A DNA stretch of 42,307 nt from Mesorhizobium sp. ORS 3324 (GCA_000824825.2 LM655186.1:59433-101739); one strand, 5' to 3'; shown: positions 18,727-26,236, counted from the stretch's first letter. The notes: a model not told the origin generated them from the sequence alone. Program-made: numbers and translations.

Positions 18727-19473
18727 ATGAGCATGGCCGAGACAGCAGAGATGGAAGACGGCGAGACGCTCTCGCTGCACCAGCGCATCCTCTCCGATAT
18801 CCGCGAAAAGATCCTGTCCGGCGCCTGGGCGCCGGGCCACCGCATCCCGTTCGAGCATGAGCTGACGGCCGAATATAGATGCTCACGCATGACCGTGAAC
18901 AAGGCGCTGTCGCAGCTCGCCAAGGCCGGGCTGATCGAGCGCCGGCGCCGCTCGGGCAGCTTCGTGCGCCAGCCGCAGTCGCAGGCCGCGGTGCTGGAGC
19001 TCCACGACATCAGGATCGAGGTCGAGGCGCTCGGCCTGCCCTATCGCTATGAGCGGCTGGAACGGCTGAAGCGGCGCAGCGGCGCCGAAGACCGCGCGCT
19101 GCTCGGACTCTCCGCCCCGGGTCCGGTGCTTTGGCTGGAGAGCCTGCATTTTGCCGGCGAACGGCCGTTCGCGCTCGAGCAGCGGCTGATCAACCTTTCG
19201 GCGGTGGCCGAGGCGGCCGAGGAAGCGTTTTTCGAGATCGCGCCCGGCCCCTGGCTGATCGGCCGCGTGCCGTGGAGCGAGGCCGAGCACCGCATCCGCG
19301 CCATGGCCGCGGACGACCATGTCGCCGACGCGCTCGACATCGATCCCGGCGCGCCGTGCCTGGTGGTCGAGCGCCGCACCTGGAGCGCCGAGCATCCGGT
19401 CACTCATGTGCGCTTCGTCTATCCGGCAGAAAGCCATACGCTGGTGGCGCGGTTCACACCTTCGCAGGGGTAG
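18727..19473 (+). CDS. hutC: Histidine utilisation repressor HutC (GntR family)
   Basis: 248 aa transcription factor with an N-terminal winged helix (about residues 14-80; MTVNKALSQLAKAGLIERRR is the recognition-helix region) and a C-terminal UTRA effector domain (about 95-240). HutC represses hut genes and is induced by urocanate. The gene is directly downstream of hutF with a 5-base gap, so it is probably co-transcribed and autoregulated through the palindrome at 17302-17315. The family length is normal. Confidence 0.93.
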   Translation: MSMAETAEMEDGETLSLHQRILSDIREKILSGAWAPGHRIPFEHELTAEYRCSRMTVNKALSQLAKAGLIERRRRSGSFVRQPQSQAAVLELHDIRIEVEALGLPYRYERLERLKRRSGAEDRALLGLSAPGPVLWLESLHFAGERPFALEQRLINLSAVAEAAEEAFFEIAPGPWLIGRVPWSEAEHRIRAMAADDHVADALDIDPGAPCLVVERRTWSAEHPVTHVRFVYPAESHTLVARFTPSQG

Positions 19474-19477
19474 CGCC

Positions 19478-19675
19478 AACGCCCCCTTATCCCCTTCTTG
19501 TGGGAGAAGGTGGATCTGCGCGCAGCGCCGAGACGGATGAGGGGTGTTGGAAGGAATGAGGCGCCAGAAAATCCAAGGACTTGAAGCGCCTAATTCTTCA
19601 ACGCCGTGATCCGTCCAACACCCCTCATCCGGCCGCTTCGCGGCCACCTTCTCCCACAGGGGAGAAGGGAGGCGC
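19478..19675. repeat. Palindromic intergenic repeat, family B, two inverted arms
   Basis: Two arms in inverted orientation fill the gap between the convergent hutC and RidA-family genes. The right arm reads CCAACACCCCTCATCCGGCC, then CCACCTTCTCCCACA and GGGGAGAAGG. The complement of the left arm (about 19478-19555) carries the same CCAACACCCCTCATCCG and CCACCTTCTCCCACA blocks. Parts of the same family occur at 1-179. Such folded sequence between convergent genes may also act as a two-way terminator. Confidence 0.75.
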
Positions 19676-19681
19676 CTAGCC

Positions 19682-20026
19682 TTACAGCGCCGCCGTCACA
19701 ATGATCTCGACCAGATATTCCGGGGCGGCGAGCTTGGCTTCGCCGGTGGCGCGGGCCGGCGTGTGGCCCTTCGGCACCCACTTGTCCCATTCCGAATTCA
19801 TCTCGGCGAAGGTGCCCATGTCGGCCAGCCAGATGATCGCCTGCACGATCTTGGTCTTGTCGGTGCCGGCCTTGGCCAGCAATTCGTCGATGGTCCTGAG
19901 GATGTCGCGGGTCTGAGAGGCGACGTTGCCGCCGGGCTCGCCGACCTGGCCGGCCAGATAGACGGTGTTGCCGTGGATGACGATCTGGCTCATGCGCGGG
20001 CCGACATCGATGCGACGAATGCTCAT
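19682..20026 (-). CDS. RidA/YjgF/Rid family protein
   Basis: 114 aa protein of the Rid family, trimeric enzymes that hydrolyse reactive enamine/imine intermediates released by PLP enzymes. The typical flow is seen: GNTVYLAGQVGEPGGNVASQ, then DILRTIDELLAKAGTDK, then KIVQAIIWLADM, and a C-terminal KLAAPEYLVEIIVTA. The Arg of the PARATGEAKL stretch may be the ligand-binding Arg, but subfamily cannot be fixed by eye. The start at 20026 has AGGAA upstream. It is convergent with hutC and divergent from the zinc transporter genes; no operon partner is evident. Confidence 0.88.
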   Translation of the reverse strand: MSIRRIDVGPRMSQIVIHGNTVYLAGQVGEPGGNVASQTRDILRTIDELLAKAGTDKTKIVQAIIWLADMGTFAEMNSEWDKWVPKGHTPARATGEAKLAAPEYLVEIIVTAAL

Positions 20027-20191
20027 GGGAAGTTCCTTCTTTCTAGGGTCGCGCCTGTTTAGAGTCCGTGCCGGCTCCGGGCAAGGCCGACCGGCGCGAA
20101 ACCGATTGAGCCAATTGTCCGACCCCGACGCTCCCGCCTACACGGCGAGTTGACCGACCCTGCCACAATTCCGCCGATCCGACGTGTTGAC

Positions 20192-20207
20192 TAATGTAAT
20201 AACATCA
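20192..20207 (+). promoter_or_regulatory. Candidate Zur box upstream of the zinc transporter
   Basis: TAATGTAATAACATCA is an imperfect dyad (six of eight pairs) resembling the ATGTTATA-ACAT type Zur site of Rhizobiales. It lies 48 bases before the aztA start, in an AT-rich patch between the RidA gene and aztA. Repression under zinc-replete conditions would be expected. Confidence 0.55.
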
Positions 20208-20254
20208 CATATCGACAAAGCCCTTAGTTTCACGCCCCCGATCCGGAACGTCTG

Positions 20255-21061
20255 ATGACCGACTGCCTGACTTTCCGAGACCTGACGCTCGGCTACAACA
20301 GCCATCCGGCCATCCACCATCTCGACGGCACCGTCCGAAAGGGCTCGCTGACTGCCGTGGTCGGCGCCAACGGCTCGGGCAAGTCGACGCTGATGAAGGG
20401 CATCGTCGGCGTGCTGAAGCCAATGGAAGGGGCGGTTATCCGTGCCCCCGGCGTGCGCACGGCCTATCTGCCGCAGCAGTCGGAGCTCGACCGCAGCTTT
20501 CCCGCGCGCGTCGTCGACCTGGTATCACTCGGCCTTTGGCCAAAGCGCGGCATGCTCGGTCGGTACACAAAAGAGGATCACGCGTCCGTCAGCAAGGCGC
20601 TTATGGCGGTCGGTCTCGGCGGCTTCGAGACGCGCCCGATCGACACGCTTTCCGGCGGCCAGCTGCAGCGCACGCTGTTTGCCCGCGTGCTGCTGCAGGA
20701 CGCCGACCTCATCCTGCTCGACGAGCCGTTCAACGCCGTCGACGCCAAGACCGTCGGCGATCTCATCCAGCTCATAAAACGCTGGCATGGCGAGGAGCGC
20801 ACGATCATGGTCGTCGTCCACGACCTCGATCTCGTGCGGCAGAATTTCCCGGAAACGTTGCTGCTCGCCCGCCAGCCCGTCGCCTGGGGCGAGACGCGCG
20901 AGACGCTGCGGCCGGAAAACCTTCTCAAGGCGCGGCGCTTCCACGAGGCATGGGAAGAGAACGCGCCGTGGTGCGAGCCCTCCGAACACGATCATAGCCA
21001 CGATCACGCGCATGATCATCATCATGACCACCACCACGGCTCCGGACCGAGGGCGGCGTGA
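20255..21061 (+). CDS. aztA: Zinc ABC transporter ATP-binding protein, AztA-like, with His-rich tail
   Basis: 268 aa ATPase of a metal-chelate ABC importer. Walker A is GANGSGKST near residues 37-45, the signature LSGGQLQRT near 132, Walker B LILLDEP near 152-160 and the switch His in VVVHDLDLV near 188. The N-terminal LTLGYNSHPAIHHLDG resembles AztA rather than ZnuC. The last 25 or so residues (about 244-265) are almost all His and Asp, a likely Zn-binding tail. The stop overlaps the permease ATG by one base. Uptake of zinc is inferred from the family and from the Zur-like site; manganese is the main alternative. Confidence 0.85.
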   Translation: MTDCLTFRDLTLGYNSHPAIHHLDGTVRKGSLTAVVGANGSGKSTLMKGIVGVLKPMEGAVIRAPGVRTAYLPQQSELDRSFPARVVDLVSLGLWPKRGMLGRYTKEDHASVSKALMAVGLGGFETRPIDTLSGGQLQRTLFARVLLQDADLILLDEPFNAVDAKTVGDLIQLIKRWHGEERTIMVVVHDLDLVRQNFPETLLLARQPVAWGETRETLRPENLLKARRFHEAWEENAPWCEPSEHDHSHDHAHDHHHDHHHGSGPRAA

Positions 21062-21936
21062 TGGAATTCCTTTACGGCCTGTTCATCGCGCCCTTCGCCG
21101 ACTTCGCCTTCATGCAGCGGGCGCTGTTCGGCTCGCTGATGCTGTCGCTCGGCGCGTGCCCGGTCGGCGTCTTCCTGATGCTGCGGCGCATGAGCCTGTC
21201 GGGCGACGCGATGGCGCATGCCATTCTGCCGGGGGCAGCCGCCGGCTTCCTGCTCTACGGCCTGGAAATCCTGCCGATGACCATTGGCGGGCTGATCGCC
21301 GGCATCATTGTGGCGCTCGGCGCGGGCGCCGTCTCGCGCTTCACCATCCAGCGCGAGGATGCGTCGATGGCGGCCTTCTATCTCATCTCGCTCGCCGTCG
21401 GCGTGCTGATGGTGTCGATCCGCGGCTCCAGCGTCGACCTGATGCATGTGCTCTTCGGCACGGTGCTGGCGCTCAATAATGAGGCGCTTGTCCTGATTGG
21501 CGGCATCGTGGCGGTGACGCTCCTAAGCCTAGCCATCTTCTGGCGCGCGCTGGTCGCCGAATGCCTCGACCCGCTGTTCCTGCGCTCGGTGAGCCGCATG
21601 GGCAGCCCGGTGCATTTCATCTTCCTCGGGCTTGTCGTGCTCAACCTGGTCGGCGGCTTCCAGGCACTGGGCACGCTGCTGTCGGTCGGGCTGATGATGC
21701 TGCCGGCGGCCGCTGCCCGCTTTTGGACGGTGCGCGTCGAGCCGATGTGTGCGCTGGCGGTGCTGATCGGCTTCGCCTCCTGCATCGCCGGGCTGCTTCT
21801 GTCCTACCACGCCTCGCTGCCGTCCGGCCCGGCGATCATCCTTTCGTCCGGCGCCGTCTATTTCGTCTCGATCGTGTTCGGCACGCGCGGCGCGCTGCGC
21901 GCCCGTATCGTGCATCACCGCCACCGGACCGCCTGA
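21061..21936 (+). CDS. aztB: Zinc ABC transporter permease, AztB-like
   Basis: 291 aa polytopic inner-membrane protein of the ZnuB/MntB permease family, with about seven or eight hydrophobic helices. It contains the family stretch RRMSLSGDAMAHAILPGAA near residues 41-60, which lines the coupling region to the ATPase, and VGLMMLPAAAARFW near 215. The start ATG at 21061 shares its A with the aztA stop TGA, so translation is coupled. It forms the channel for aztA and aztC. Confidence 0.88.
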   Translation: MEFLYGLFIAPFADFAFMQRALFGSLMLSLGACPVGVFLMLRRMSLSGDAMAHAILPGAAAGFLLYGLEILPMTIGGLIAGIIVALGAGAVSRFTIQREDASMAAFYLISLAVGVLMVSIRGSSVDLMHVLFGTVLALNNEALVLIGGIVAVTLLSLAIFWRALVAECLDPLFLRSVSRMGSPVHFIFLGLVVLNLVGGFQALGTLLSVGLMMLPAAAARFWTVRVEPMCALAVLIGFASCIAGLLLSYHASLPSGPAIILSSGAVYFVSIVFGTRGALRARIVHHRHRTA

Positions 21937-21971
21937 TCCTCATTCCCACCCCCTAAAAGGAGACGTTGCCA

Positions 21972-22913
21972 ATGCTGAAATCCTTCCGAGCCGCCCTGGC
22001 GATGAGCGTTATAACATTCAGCGCTTTCGCAACCTCGTCGGCCTTCGCGGCGCCGCTCAAGGTGGTGGCGAGCTTCACGGTCATTGCCGACTTCGCAAAG
22101 AATGTCGGTGGCGACCGGGTCAGCATCACCACCATCGTCGGACCAGACGGCGACGCGCATGTCTACGAGCCGAGCCCGGCCGACGCAGTGGCGATGGCAA
22201 AGGCCGATATCGTGCTGGTCAACGGCCTGCATTTCGAAGGTTTCCTGCAGCGCCTTGTTGATGCCAGCGCCACCAAGGCCGCGATCGTGACGCTTACCAA
22301 AGGTGTCACGCCGATCGACTTCAAGCCGGAATTCGCCGATGCGGACGCCGCCGAAGGGGCCGGGACCGGCGGCGGCAAGACGGTCACCGATCCGCATGCC
22401 TTCCAGTCGATCGCCAATGCCAAGATCTACGTGAAGAACATCGCCGACGCATTCTGCGCGGCCGACAGCCAGGGCTGCGACAGCTACAAGGCCAACGCCG
22501 CTGCCTACACCACCAAGCTCGACGCGCTGGAGGGCGAAGTGAAGGCGGCGATCCAGTCGATCCCGGCGGAGAAGCGCGTCGTCATCACCTCGCACGACGC
22601 CTTCGGCTATTTCGAGCACGAATACGGCCTGACCTTCCTGGCGCCGCAGGGCATCTCGACCGACTCCGAGCCGTCGGCAGCCGATGTCGCCAAGCTGGTG
22701 GAACAGGTCAAGCAGGACAAGGCGGCGGCGATCTTCATCGAGAACATCACCAATCCGCGGCTGATTGAACAGATATCGAGCGAATCCGGCATCAAGGTCG
22801 GCGGCACGCTCTATTCGGACGCGCTCTCGCAGCCCGACGGACCGGCCTCGACCTATATCGACATGATGCACAACAACATCACGCAGATAAAAGGCGCGAT
22901 CCTGGGAAGCTGA
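21972..22913 (+). CDS. aztC: Zinc ABC transporter substrate-binding protein, AztC-like
   Basis: 313 aa periplasmic metal-binding protein with a signal peptide (cleavage probably after TSSAFA, near residue 27). The ATG at 21972 is nine bases after AAGGAG; a TTG at 21966 is too close. Predicted ligands are His63 (DGDAHVYEPSP), His142 (TDPHAFQS), His208 (TSHDAFGYFEH) and Asp283 (LYSDALSQPDG), the three-His-one-Asp set of cluster A-I proteins. The loop between about residues 120 and 140 is short and has no His run, as in AztC and unlike ZnuA. It is third in the operon, 35 bases after aztB. No aztD-like chaperone gene follows. Confidence 0.85.
   Translation: MLKSFRAALAMSVITFSAFATSSAFAAPLKVVASFTVIADFAKNVGGDRVSITTIVGPDGDAHVYEPSPADAVAMAKADIVLVNGLHFEGFLQRLVDASATKAAIVTLTKGVTPIDFKPEFADADAAEGAGTGGGKTVTDPHAFQSIANAKIYVKNIADAFCAADSQGCDSYKANAAAYTTKLDALEGEVKAAIQSIPAEKRVVITSHDAFGYFEHEYGLTFLAPQGISTDSEPSAADVAKLVEQVKQDKAAAIFIENITNPRLIEQISSESGIKVGGTLYSDALSQPDGPASTYIDMMHNNITQIKGAILGS
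22003..22020 (+). promoter_or_regulatory. Zur-box-like dyad inside the start of aztC
   Basis: TGAGCGTTATAACATTCA has seven of nine symmetric pairs with a perfect GTTATAAC core, closer to the Zur consensus than the upstream site. It lies in the signal-peptide codons (GTT ATA ACA TTC) and uses the rare Ile codon ATA. It may be a roadblock or an internal control site, or coincidence. Confidence 0.35.
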
Positions 22914-22922
22914 GCAGTCGGT

Positions 22923-22956
22923 ATCCAACCGGGTCAGATCGGCCCGGTTGGATTTT
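22923..22956 (+). terminator. Rho-independent terminator of the azt operon
   Basis: ATCCAACCGGG (22923-22933) pairs perfectly with CCCGGTTGGAT (22943-22953) around a 9-base loop, followed by TTT. It starts ten bases after the aztC stop codon. Confidence 0.85.
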
Positions 22957-23059
22957 CCGGTCCGGCGTCGCTATTTGGCAGAGAAATCCTTCGGCACGCA
23001 TTGCCGCCCCTGCCGGGGAGTGGCAAGACTTACGCCAACCAGATTGCGAGGACCACATC

Positions 23060-23398
23060 ATGGAATATCGCCAGATCAGCGACGACTACTCGGTCTCCGG
23101 CCAGATCCAGCCCGAGGACATCGCCGCCATCAAGGAAGCCGGCTTCAGAAGCGTGATCTGCAACCGGCCGGACAACGAGCAGCCGGGCCAGCCCTCGGCC
23201 GACAGCGTCAAGGCTGCGGCCGAGGCCGCGGGGCTGGCCTTTCGCTACATCCCGGTGATCAGCGGCCAGATCACGATGGACAATGTCGAGGACCAGGCGG
23301 AGGCCCTCGATGCGCTCGAAGGGCCGGTGTTCGCCTATTGCCGTTCAGGCGCGCGCTGCACCAATCTCTATGGGCTGATCCAGCAGCAGAGAGGTTGA
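23060..23398 (+). CDS. TIGR01244/DUF442 family rhodanese-like sulfur transferase or phosphatase
   Basis: 112 aa protein of the DUF442 family, also seen fused to beta-lactamase-fold proteins as Blh. Active-site loop is YCRSGARC with Cys94 and Arg99, a six-residue rhodanese-type loop with a cysteine-phosphatase-like fold. The N-terminal YRQISDDYSVSGQIQPEDI and VICNRPDNEQPGQPS near 33-46 are typical. GAGGA lies eight bases before the ATG. It is separated from aztC by a terminator, so probably a single-gene unit. Substrate unknown; a link to sulfide detoxification is known for some relatives but cannot be shown here. Confidence 0.85.
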   Translation: MEYRQISDDYSVSGQIQPEDIAAIKEAGFRSVICNRPDNEQPGQPSADSVKAAAEAAGLAFRYIPVISGQITMDNVEDQAEALDALEGPVFAYCRSGARCTNLYGLIQQQRG

Positions 23399-23416
23399 AG
23401 GGTTTGATCGTCCCCT

Positions 23417-23450
23417 GAAGGGTCGCAGGCTCCGCGCAGGCGACCCTTTC
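23417..23450. terminator. Hairpin between convergent genes
   Basis: AAGGGTCGC (23418-23426) pairs with GCGACCCTT (23440-23448) around a GC-rich loop. There is no long T-tract on either side, but its place between the DUF442 gene and the minus-strand gene ending at 23461 suggests a shared terminator. Confidence 0.5.
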
Positions 23451-23460
23451 AAACCACGAT

Positions 23461-23796
23461 TCAACTGCGGCTTTCAGTGGTCGGACCTTTTTCCTTTATG
23501 AACCCAAGATAAAGGCTAGCAAGAAACATATTTATTATGGTCATTCTGGCTGCATCATTTTTATCCGACAAATACGCAAAGAAAGATCCAATTAATAATA
23601 TTGCTATCGACGCGAATATATTTCTGCACGAAATTTTCCAATTGAACGGCTTCAGGAATCCGATTCCTATTACCACTGGTTGCAAAAAATAGGCAAATTT
23701 TGGAAACATATACAAACTGCCATAGAGCGCAATCGCGCAGATAGCGGCTGCGCAAAAACTGATAGCGACGTAAAAACGAATAGATCTCCCTTCCAC
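23461..23796 (-). CDS. Small hypothetical membrane protein in an AT-rich island
   Basis: 111 aa protein that I do not recognise. Three or four hydrophobic stretches are visible: about residues 7-28, 35-50, 61-76 and 86-100. The GTG start at 23796 is supported by AGGAGGAGG a few bases upstream; the ATG 13 bases earlier opens another frame without such features. The gene is far richer in A and T than everything around it (about 23460-23830), with ATA and AAT codons that the neighbours avoid. This suggests recent acquisition. It lies between a DUF442 gene and the lrp-hpd pair with no evident partner. Confidence 0.6.
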   Translation of the reverse strand: MEGRSIRFYVAISFCAAAICAIALYGSLYMFPKFAYFLQPVVIGIGFLKPFNWKISCRNIFASIAILLIGSFFAYLSDKNDAARMTIINMFLASLYLGFIKEKGPTTESRS

Positions 23797-23842
23797 GCCT
23801 CCTCCTCATTTGGCTGCTGCCTAGGGGCCTGTAACTTTTATC

Positions 23843-24310
23843 TCAAATCGGCAGCGCGCCGGTTTCCTTCAGCGTCTCCAGCACGATCGCCGTCTTCACA
23901 TGCTGCACGGATTCGTGTGGCAGCAACACACCGTTGACGAACTCAGCCAATGATTTGAGATCGGGCGTCACCACCTTCAAGATGTAATCCATCTCGCCGG
24001 TCAGCGCGTGCGCCTCCTGCACTTCGGGCAGGCCCGCCACCAGCTCGCCGAAGCGGCGGGCGTTGTCGCGGTTATGCGTGGCCAGGGTTACCGAGATGAC
24101 GTTGACCAGCGAAAAGCCGAGACGGTCGCGGTCGAGCACGGCGCGATAGCCCCTGATATAGCCGTCCTCCTCCAGCCGCTGGCGGCGGCGCGAGCATTGC
24201 GAGGCCGACAGGTTCACGCGCTCAGACAGATCGTTGTTGGTGAGCCGCGCGTCGCCTTGCAAAAGCGCCAGTATCTTGCGGTCAAATTGATCGAGGCGCG
24301 CATCATCCAT
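23843..24310 (-). CDS. Lrp/AsnC family transcriptional regulator (probably controls hpd)
   Basis: 155 aa from the ATG at 24310, chosen because GGAGG lies eight bases upstream; the frame is open further to 24511 but that part would overlap the hpd start region. The N-terminal winged helix-turn-helix (about residues 5-60, LDQFDRKILALLQGDARL and NLSASQCSRRRQRLEEDGYI) is followed by a RAM effector domain (about 70-150; TGEMDYILKVVTPDLKSL). It is divergent from hpd across 139 bases, the usual arrangement for a local activator of an amino-acid catabolic gene. The ligand is likely aromatic, by inference only. Confidence 0.9.
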   Translation of the reverse strand: MDDARLDQFDRKILALLQGDARLTNNDLSERVNLSASQCSRRRQRLEEDGYIRGYRAVLDRDRLGFSLVNVISVTLATHNRDNARRFGELVAGLPEVQEAHALTGEMDYILKVVTPDLKSLAEFVNGVLLPHESVQHVKTAIVLETLKETGALPI

Positions 24311-24351
24311 GGCTTTTTCCTCCAAACATGCATGACTTGCGCATAATTCGA

Positions 24352-24372
24352 GCATTTCAAGCGGTTGAATGC
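24352..24372. promoter_or_regulatory. Candidate Lrp-family operator between regulator and hpd
   Basis: GCATTTCAA, GCGG, then TTGAATGC: an inverted repeat with one extra T in the left arm (core TTCAA-GCGG-TTGAA exact). It is centred in the divergent intergenic region, about 80 bases from the hpd start. Confidence 0.4.
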
Positions 24373-24449
24373 AAGCACTGTGCGGCCACTTCGCGCTATC
24401 ATGAGCAAAGTTGGAGATTGGTCGGCTGTAACAGTTTTGGAGAATTGCC

Positions 24450-25565
24450 ATGGGTCCCTTCCCGCATGACGCACCGCCCGCCAAGATCAGCAAAGCAAAC
24501 CCAGCCGGCACCGATGGCTTCGAGTTCGTCGAGTTCGCGCATCCCGAGCCCGCGAAGCTCGCCGAGCTCTTCAGCCGTATGGGTTACGTCGCGGTGGCGA
24601 AGCACCGCACCAAGAACATCACGGTCTGGCGCCAGGGCGACATCAACTATCTCGTCAATGCCGAGCCGGGCTCGCATGCGATGAAGTTTGTCGACAAGCA
24701 CGGCCCCTGCGCCGCCTCGATGGCCTGGCGCGTGGTCGATGCCAAGCACGCCTTCGACCATGCCGTGTCGAAAGGCGCCACGCCCTATGAGGGCAACGAC
24801 AAGGCGCTAGACGTGCCGGCGATCGTCGGCATCGGCGGCTCGCTCCTTTATTTCATCGAAACCTATGGCGAGAAGGGCTCGGCCTATGACGCCGAGTTCG
24901 AATGGCTGGGCGAGCGCAATCCGAAGCCCGAAGGCGTCGGCTTCTACTATCTCGACCACCTCACCCACAATGTCTATCGCGGCAACATGGACAAGTGGTG
25001 GGATTTCTACCGTGACCTGTTCGGCTTCAAGCAGATCCATTTCTTCGACATCGACGGCAGGATCACCGGCCTGGTCAGCCGCGCCATCACCTCGCCCTGC
25101 GGCAAGATCCGCATTCCGCTGAACGAATCCAAGGACGAGACCAGCCAGATCGCCGAATATCTGAAGAAGTACAATGGTGAGGGCATCCAGCATATCGCCG
25201 TCGGCACCGAGGCGATCTACGACGCCACCGACAAGCTCGCCGCCAACGGACTGAAATTCATGCCTGGCCCGCCCGACACCTATTACGAGATGTCGCACGA
25301 GCGCGTGCACGGCCATGACGAGCCGATCGAACGCATGAAGAAGCACGGCATCCTGATCGACGGCGAAGGCGTCGTCGATGGCGGCACGACCAAGATCCTG
25401 CTGCAGATCTTCTCGAAGACCGTGATCGGCCCGATCTTCTTCGAATTCATCCAGCGGAAGGGCGACGAAGGCTTTGGCGAAGGCAATTTCCGGGCGCTGT
25501 TCGAATCCATCGAGCAGGACCAGATCAAGCGCGGCGTGCTGAAGGTAGGCGACAAGGCGGCATAG
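24450..25565 (+). CDS. hpd: 4-hydroxyphenylpyruvate dioxygenase
   Basis: Converts 4-hydroxyphenylpyruvate to homogentisate in tyrosine breakdown; Fe(II)-dependent, two vicinal-oxygen-chelate modules. The 371 aa protein carries iron ligands His170 (LDHLTHNVYRG), His248 (GIQHIAVGT) and Glu332 (FFEFIQRKGDEGFGEGNF), with family spacing. GGAG lies seven bases before the ATG. Its product is the substrate of HmgA, encoded on the opposite strand about 4 kb away (29670-30983). It is followed, after 59 bases, by a toxin-antitoxin module. Confidence 0.97.
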   Translation: MGPFPHDAPPAKISKANPAGTDGFEFVEFAHPEPAKLAELFSRMGYVAVAKHRTKNITVWRQGDINYLVNAEPGSHAMKFVDKHGPCAASMAWRVVDAKHAFDHAVSKGATPYEGNDKALDVPAIVGIGGSLLYFIETYGEKGSAYDAEFEWLGERNPKPEGVGFYYLDHLTHNVYRGNMDKWWDFYRDLFGFKQIHFFDIDGRITGLVSRAITSPCGKIRIPLNESKDETSQIAEYLKKYNGEGIQHIAVGTEAIYDATDKLAANGLKFMPGPPDTYYEMSHERVHGHDEPIERMKKHGILIDGEGVVDGGTTKILLQIFSKTVIGPIFFEFIQRKGDEGFGEGNFRALFESIEQDQIKRGVLKVGDKAA

Positions 25566-25589
25566 CGCCCGAGCTTGCGGCTTGATCTA

Positions 25590-25613
25590 TTATGACCTAA
25601 ATTATGGTCATAA
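25590..25613 (+). promoter_or_regulatory. Operator of the Phd/PIN toxin-antitoxin module
   Basis: TTATGACC (25590-25597) and its exact complement GGTCATAA (25606-25613) are separated by eight A/T-rich bases, 11 bases before the antitoxin start. Antitoxin dimers usually bind such repeats for autoregulation. Confidence 0.7.
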
Positions 25614-25624
25614 GAGGTCGAGCC

Positions 25625-25846
25625 ATGAATATTTCTATCGCGGAAGCCAAGGCTAAGCTGTCGGAACTCGTCAGCCGTGCGGAAGCCGGTGAGGAGATCG
25701 TGCTCACGCGCCACGGCAAAGTGGCCGCGCGCATCGTACCGCCGGTGGCAGACCCGCTGCCTCGTATCGGCGCCTTGAAGGGCAAGATCTGGATTGCGGA
25801 CGACTTCGACGAACTCGGTCCCGAATGGGACGAGTACGTGAAATGA
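25625..25846 (+). CDS. Type II antitoxin, Phd/YefM (prevent-host-death) family
   Basis: 73 aa from the ATG at 25625, chosen because AGAGG lies eight bases upstream; the earlier ATG at 25604 lies inside the operator. The N-terminal NISIAEAKAKLSELVSRAEA, then GEEIVLTRHGKVAARIVPP, is the classic Phd DNA-binding domain. The acidic C-terminus (DDFDELGPEWDEYVK) probably wraps the toxin. It overlaps the toxin start by four bases (ATGA). Confidence 0.9.
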   Translation: MNISIAEAKAKLSELVSRAEAGEEIVLTRHGKVAARIVPPVADPLPRIGALKGKIWIADDFDELGPEWDEYVK

Positions 25847-26220
25847 TGGTCGGCCCGTTTCTCGCCGACACGCACATCATTCTCTGGTCTATTTCGGACG
25901 ATCGGCGCCTCAGCGAGCACCACCGTGCCATCCTGGCCTCGGACGCAATAGTCTTTGCGAGCGCGGCAAGTGTATGGGAAATCGCCATCAAACGCTCGCT
26001 CGGAAAACTCAATGCACCGGACGACCTGCCGGCGTTGCTGCCGCGGATGCGGTTTCAGCCGCTCGCCGTCACCTTGCAGCACGCGCATGCTGTTGGCGAC
26101 TTGCCCCATCACCACGGCGATCCGTTCGACCGGTTGCTGATTGCACAAGCGCAAATGGAGAACCTGGCCATCCTGACATCGGACCCGCATTTCGCACGTT
26201 ACGAGGTCGCGCTGGCCTGA
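25843..26220 (+). CDS. Type II toxin, PIN-domain ribonuclease (VapC-like)
   Basis: 125 aa PIN-domain protein. Acidic active-site residues are Asp9 (FLADTHIILW), Glu46 (SVWEIAIKRSLGKL), Asp93/Asp96 (GDPFDRLLIAQA) and Asp114 (LTSDPHF), so it appears catalytically intact. PIN toxins of this type cut tRNA or rRNA and are neutralised by the cognate antitoxin. The start at 25843 overlaps the antitoxin stop. The WSISDDRRLS pattern is typical of Phd-partnered PIN toxins. Confidence 0.9.
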   Translation: MMVGPFLADTHIILWSISDDRRLSEHHRAILASDAIVFASAASVWEIAIKRSLGKLNAPDDLPALLPRMRFQPLAVTLQHAHAVGDLPHHHGDPFDRLLIAQAQMENLAILTSDPHFARYEVALA

Positions 26221-26236
26221 CGCCGTGCCATCGAGC

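Noticed and set aside
22948..23418. Open frame overlapping the DUF442 gene
   Set aside because: It is an out-of-frame shadow; the 23060 ATG frame has the active-site loop and a ribosome site.
23561..23809. Alternative ATG-started frame in the AT-rich island
   Set aside because: It has no membrane pattern or coherent sequence, and the good ribosome site serves the GTG at 23796.
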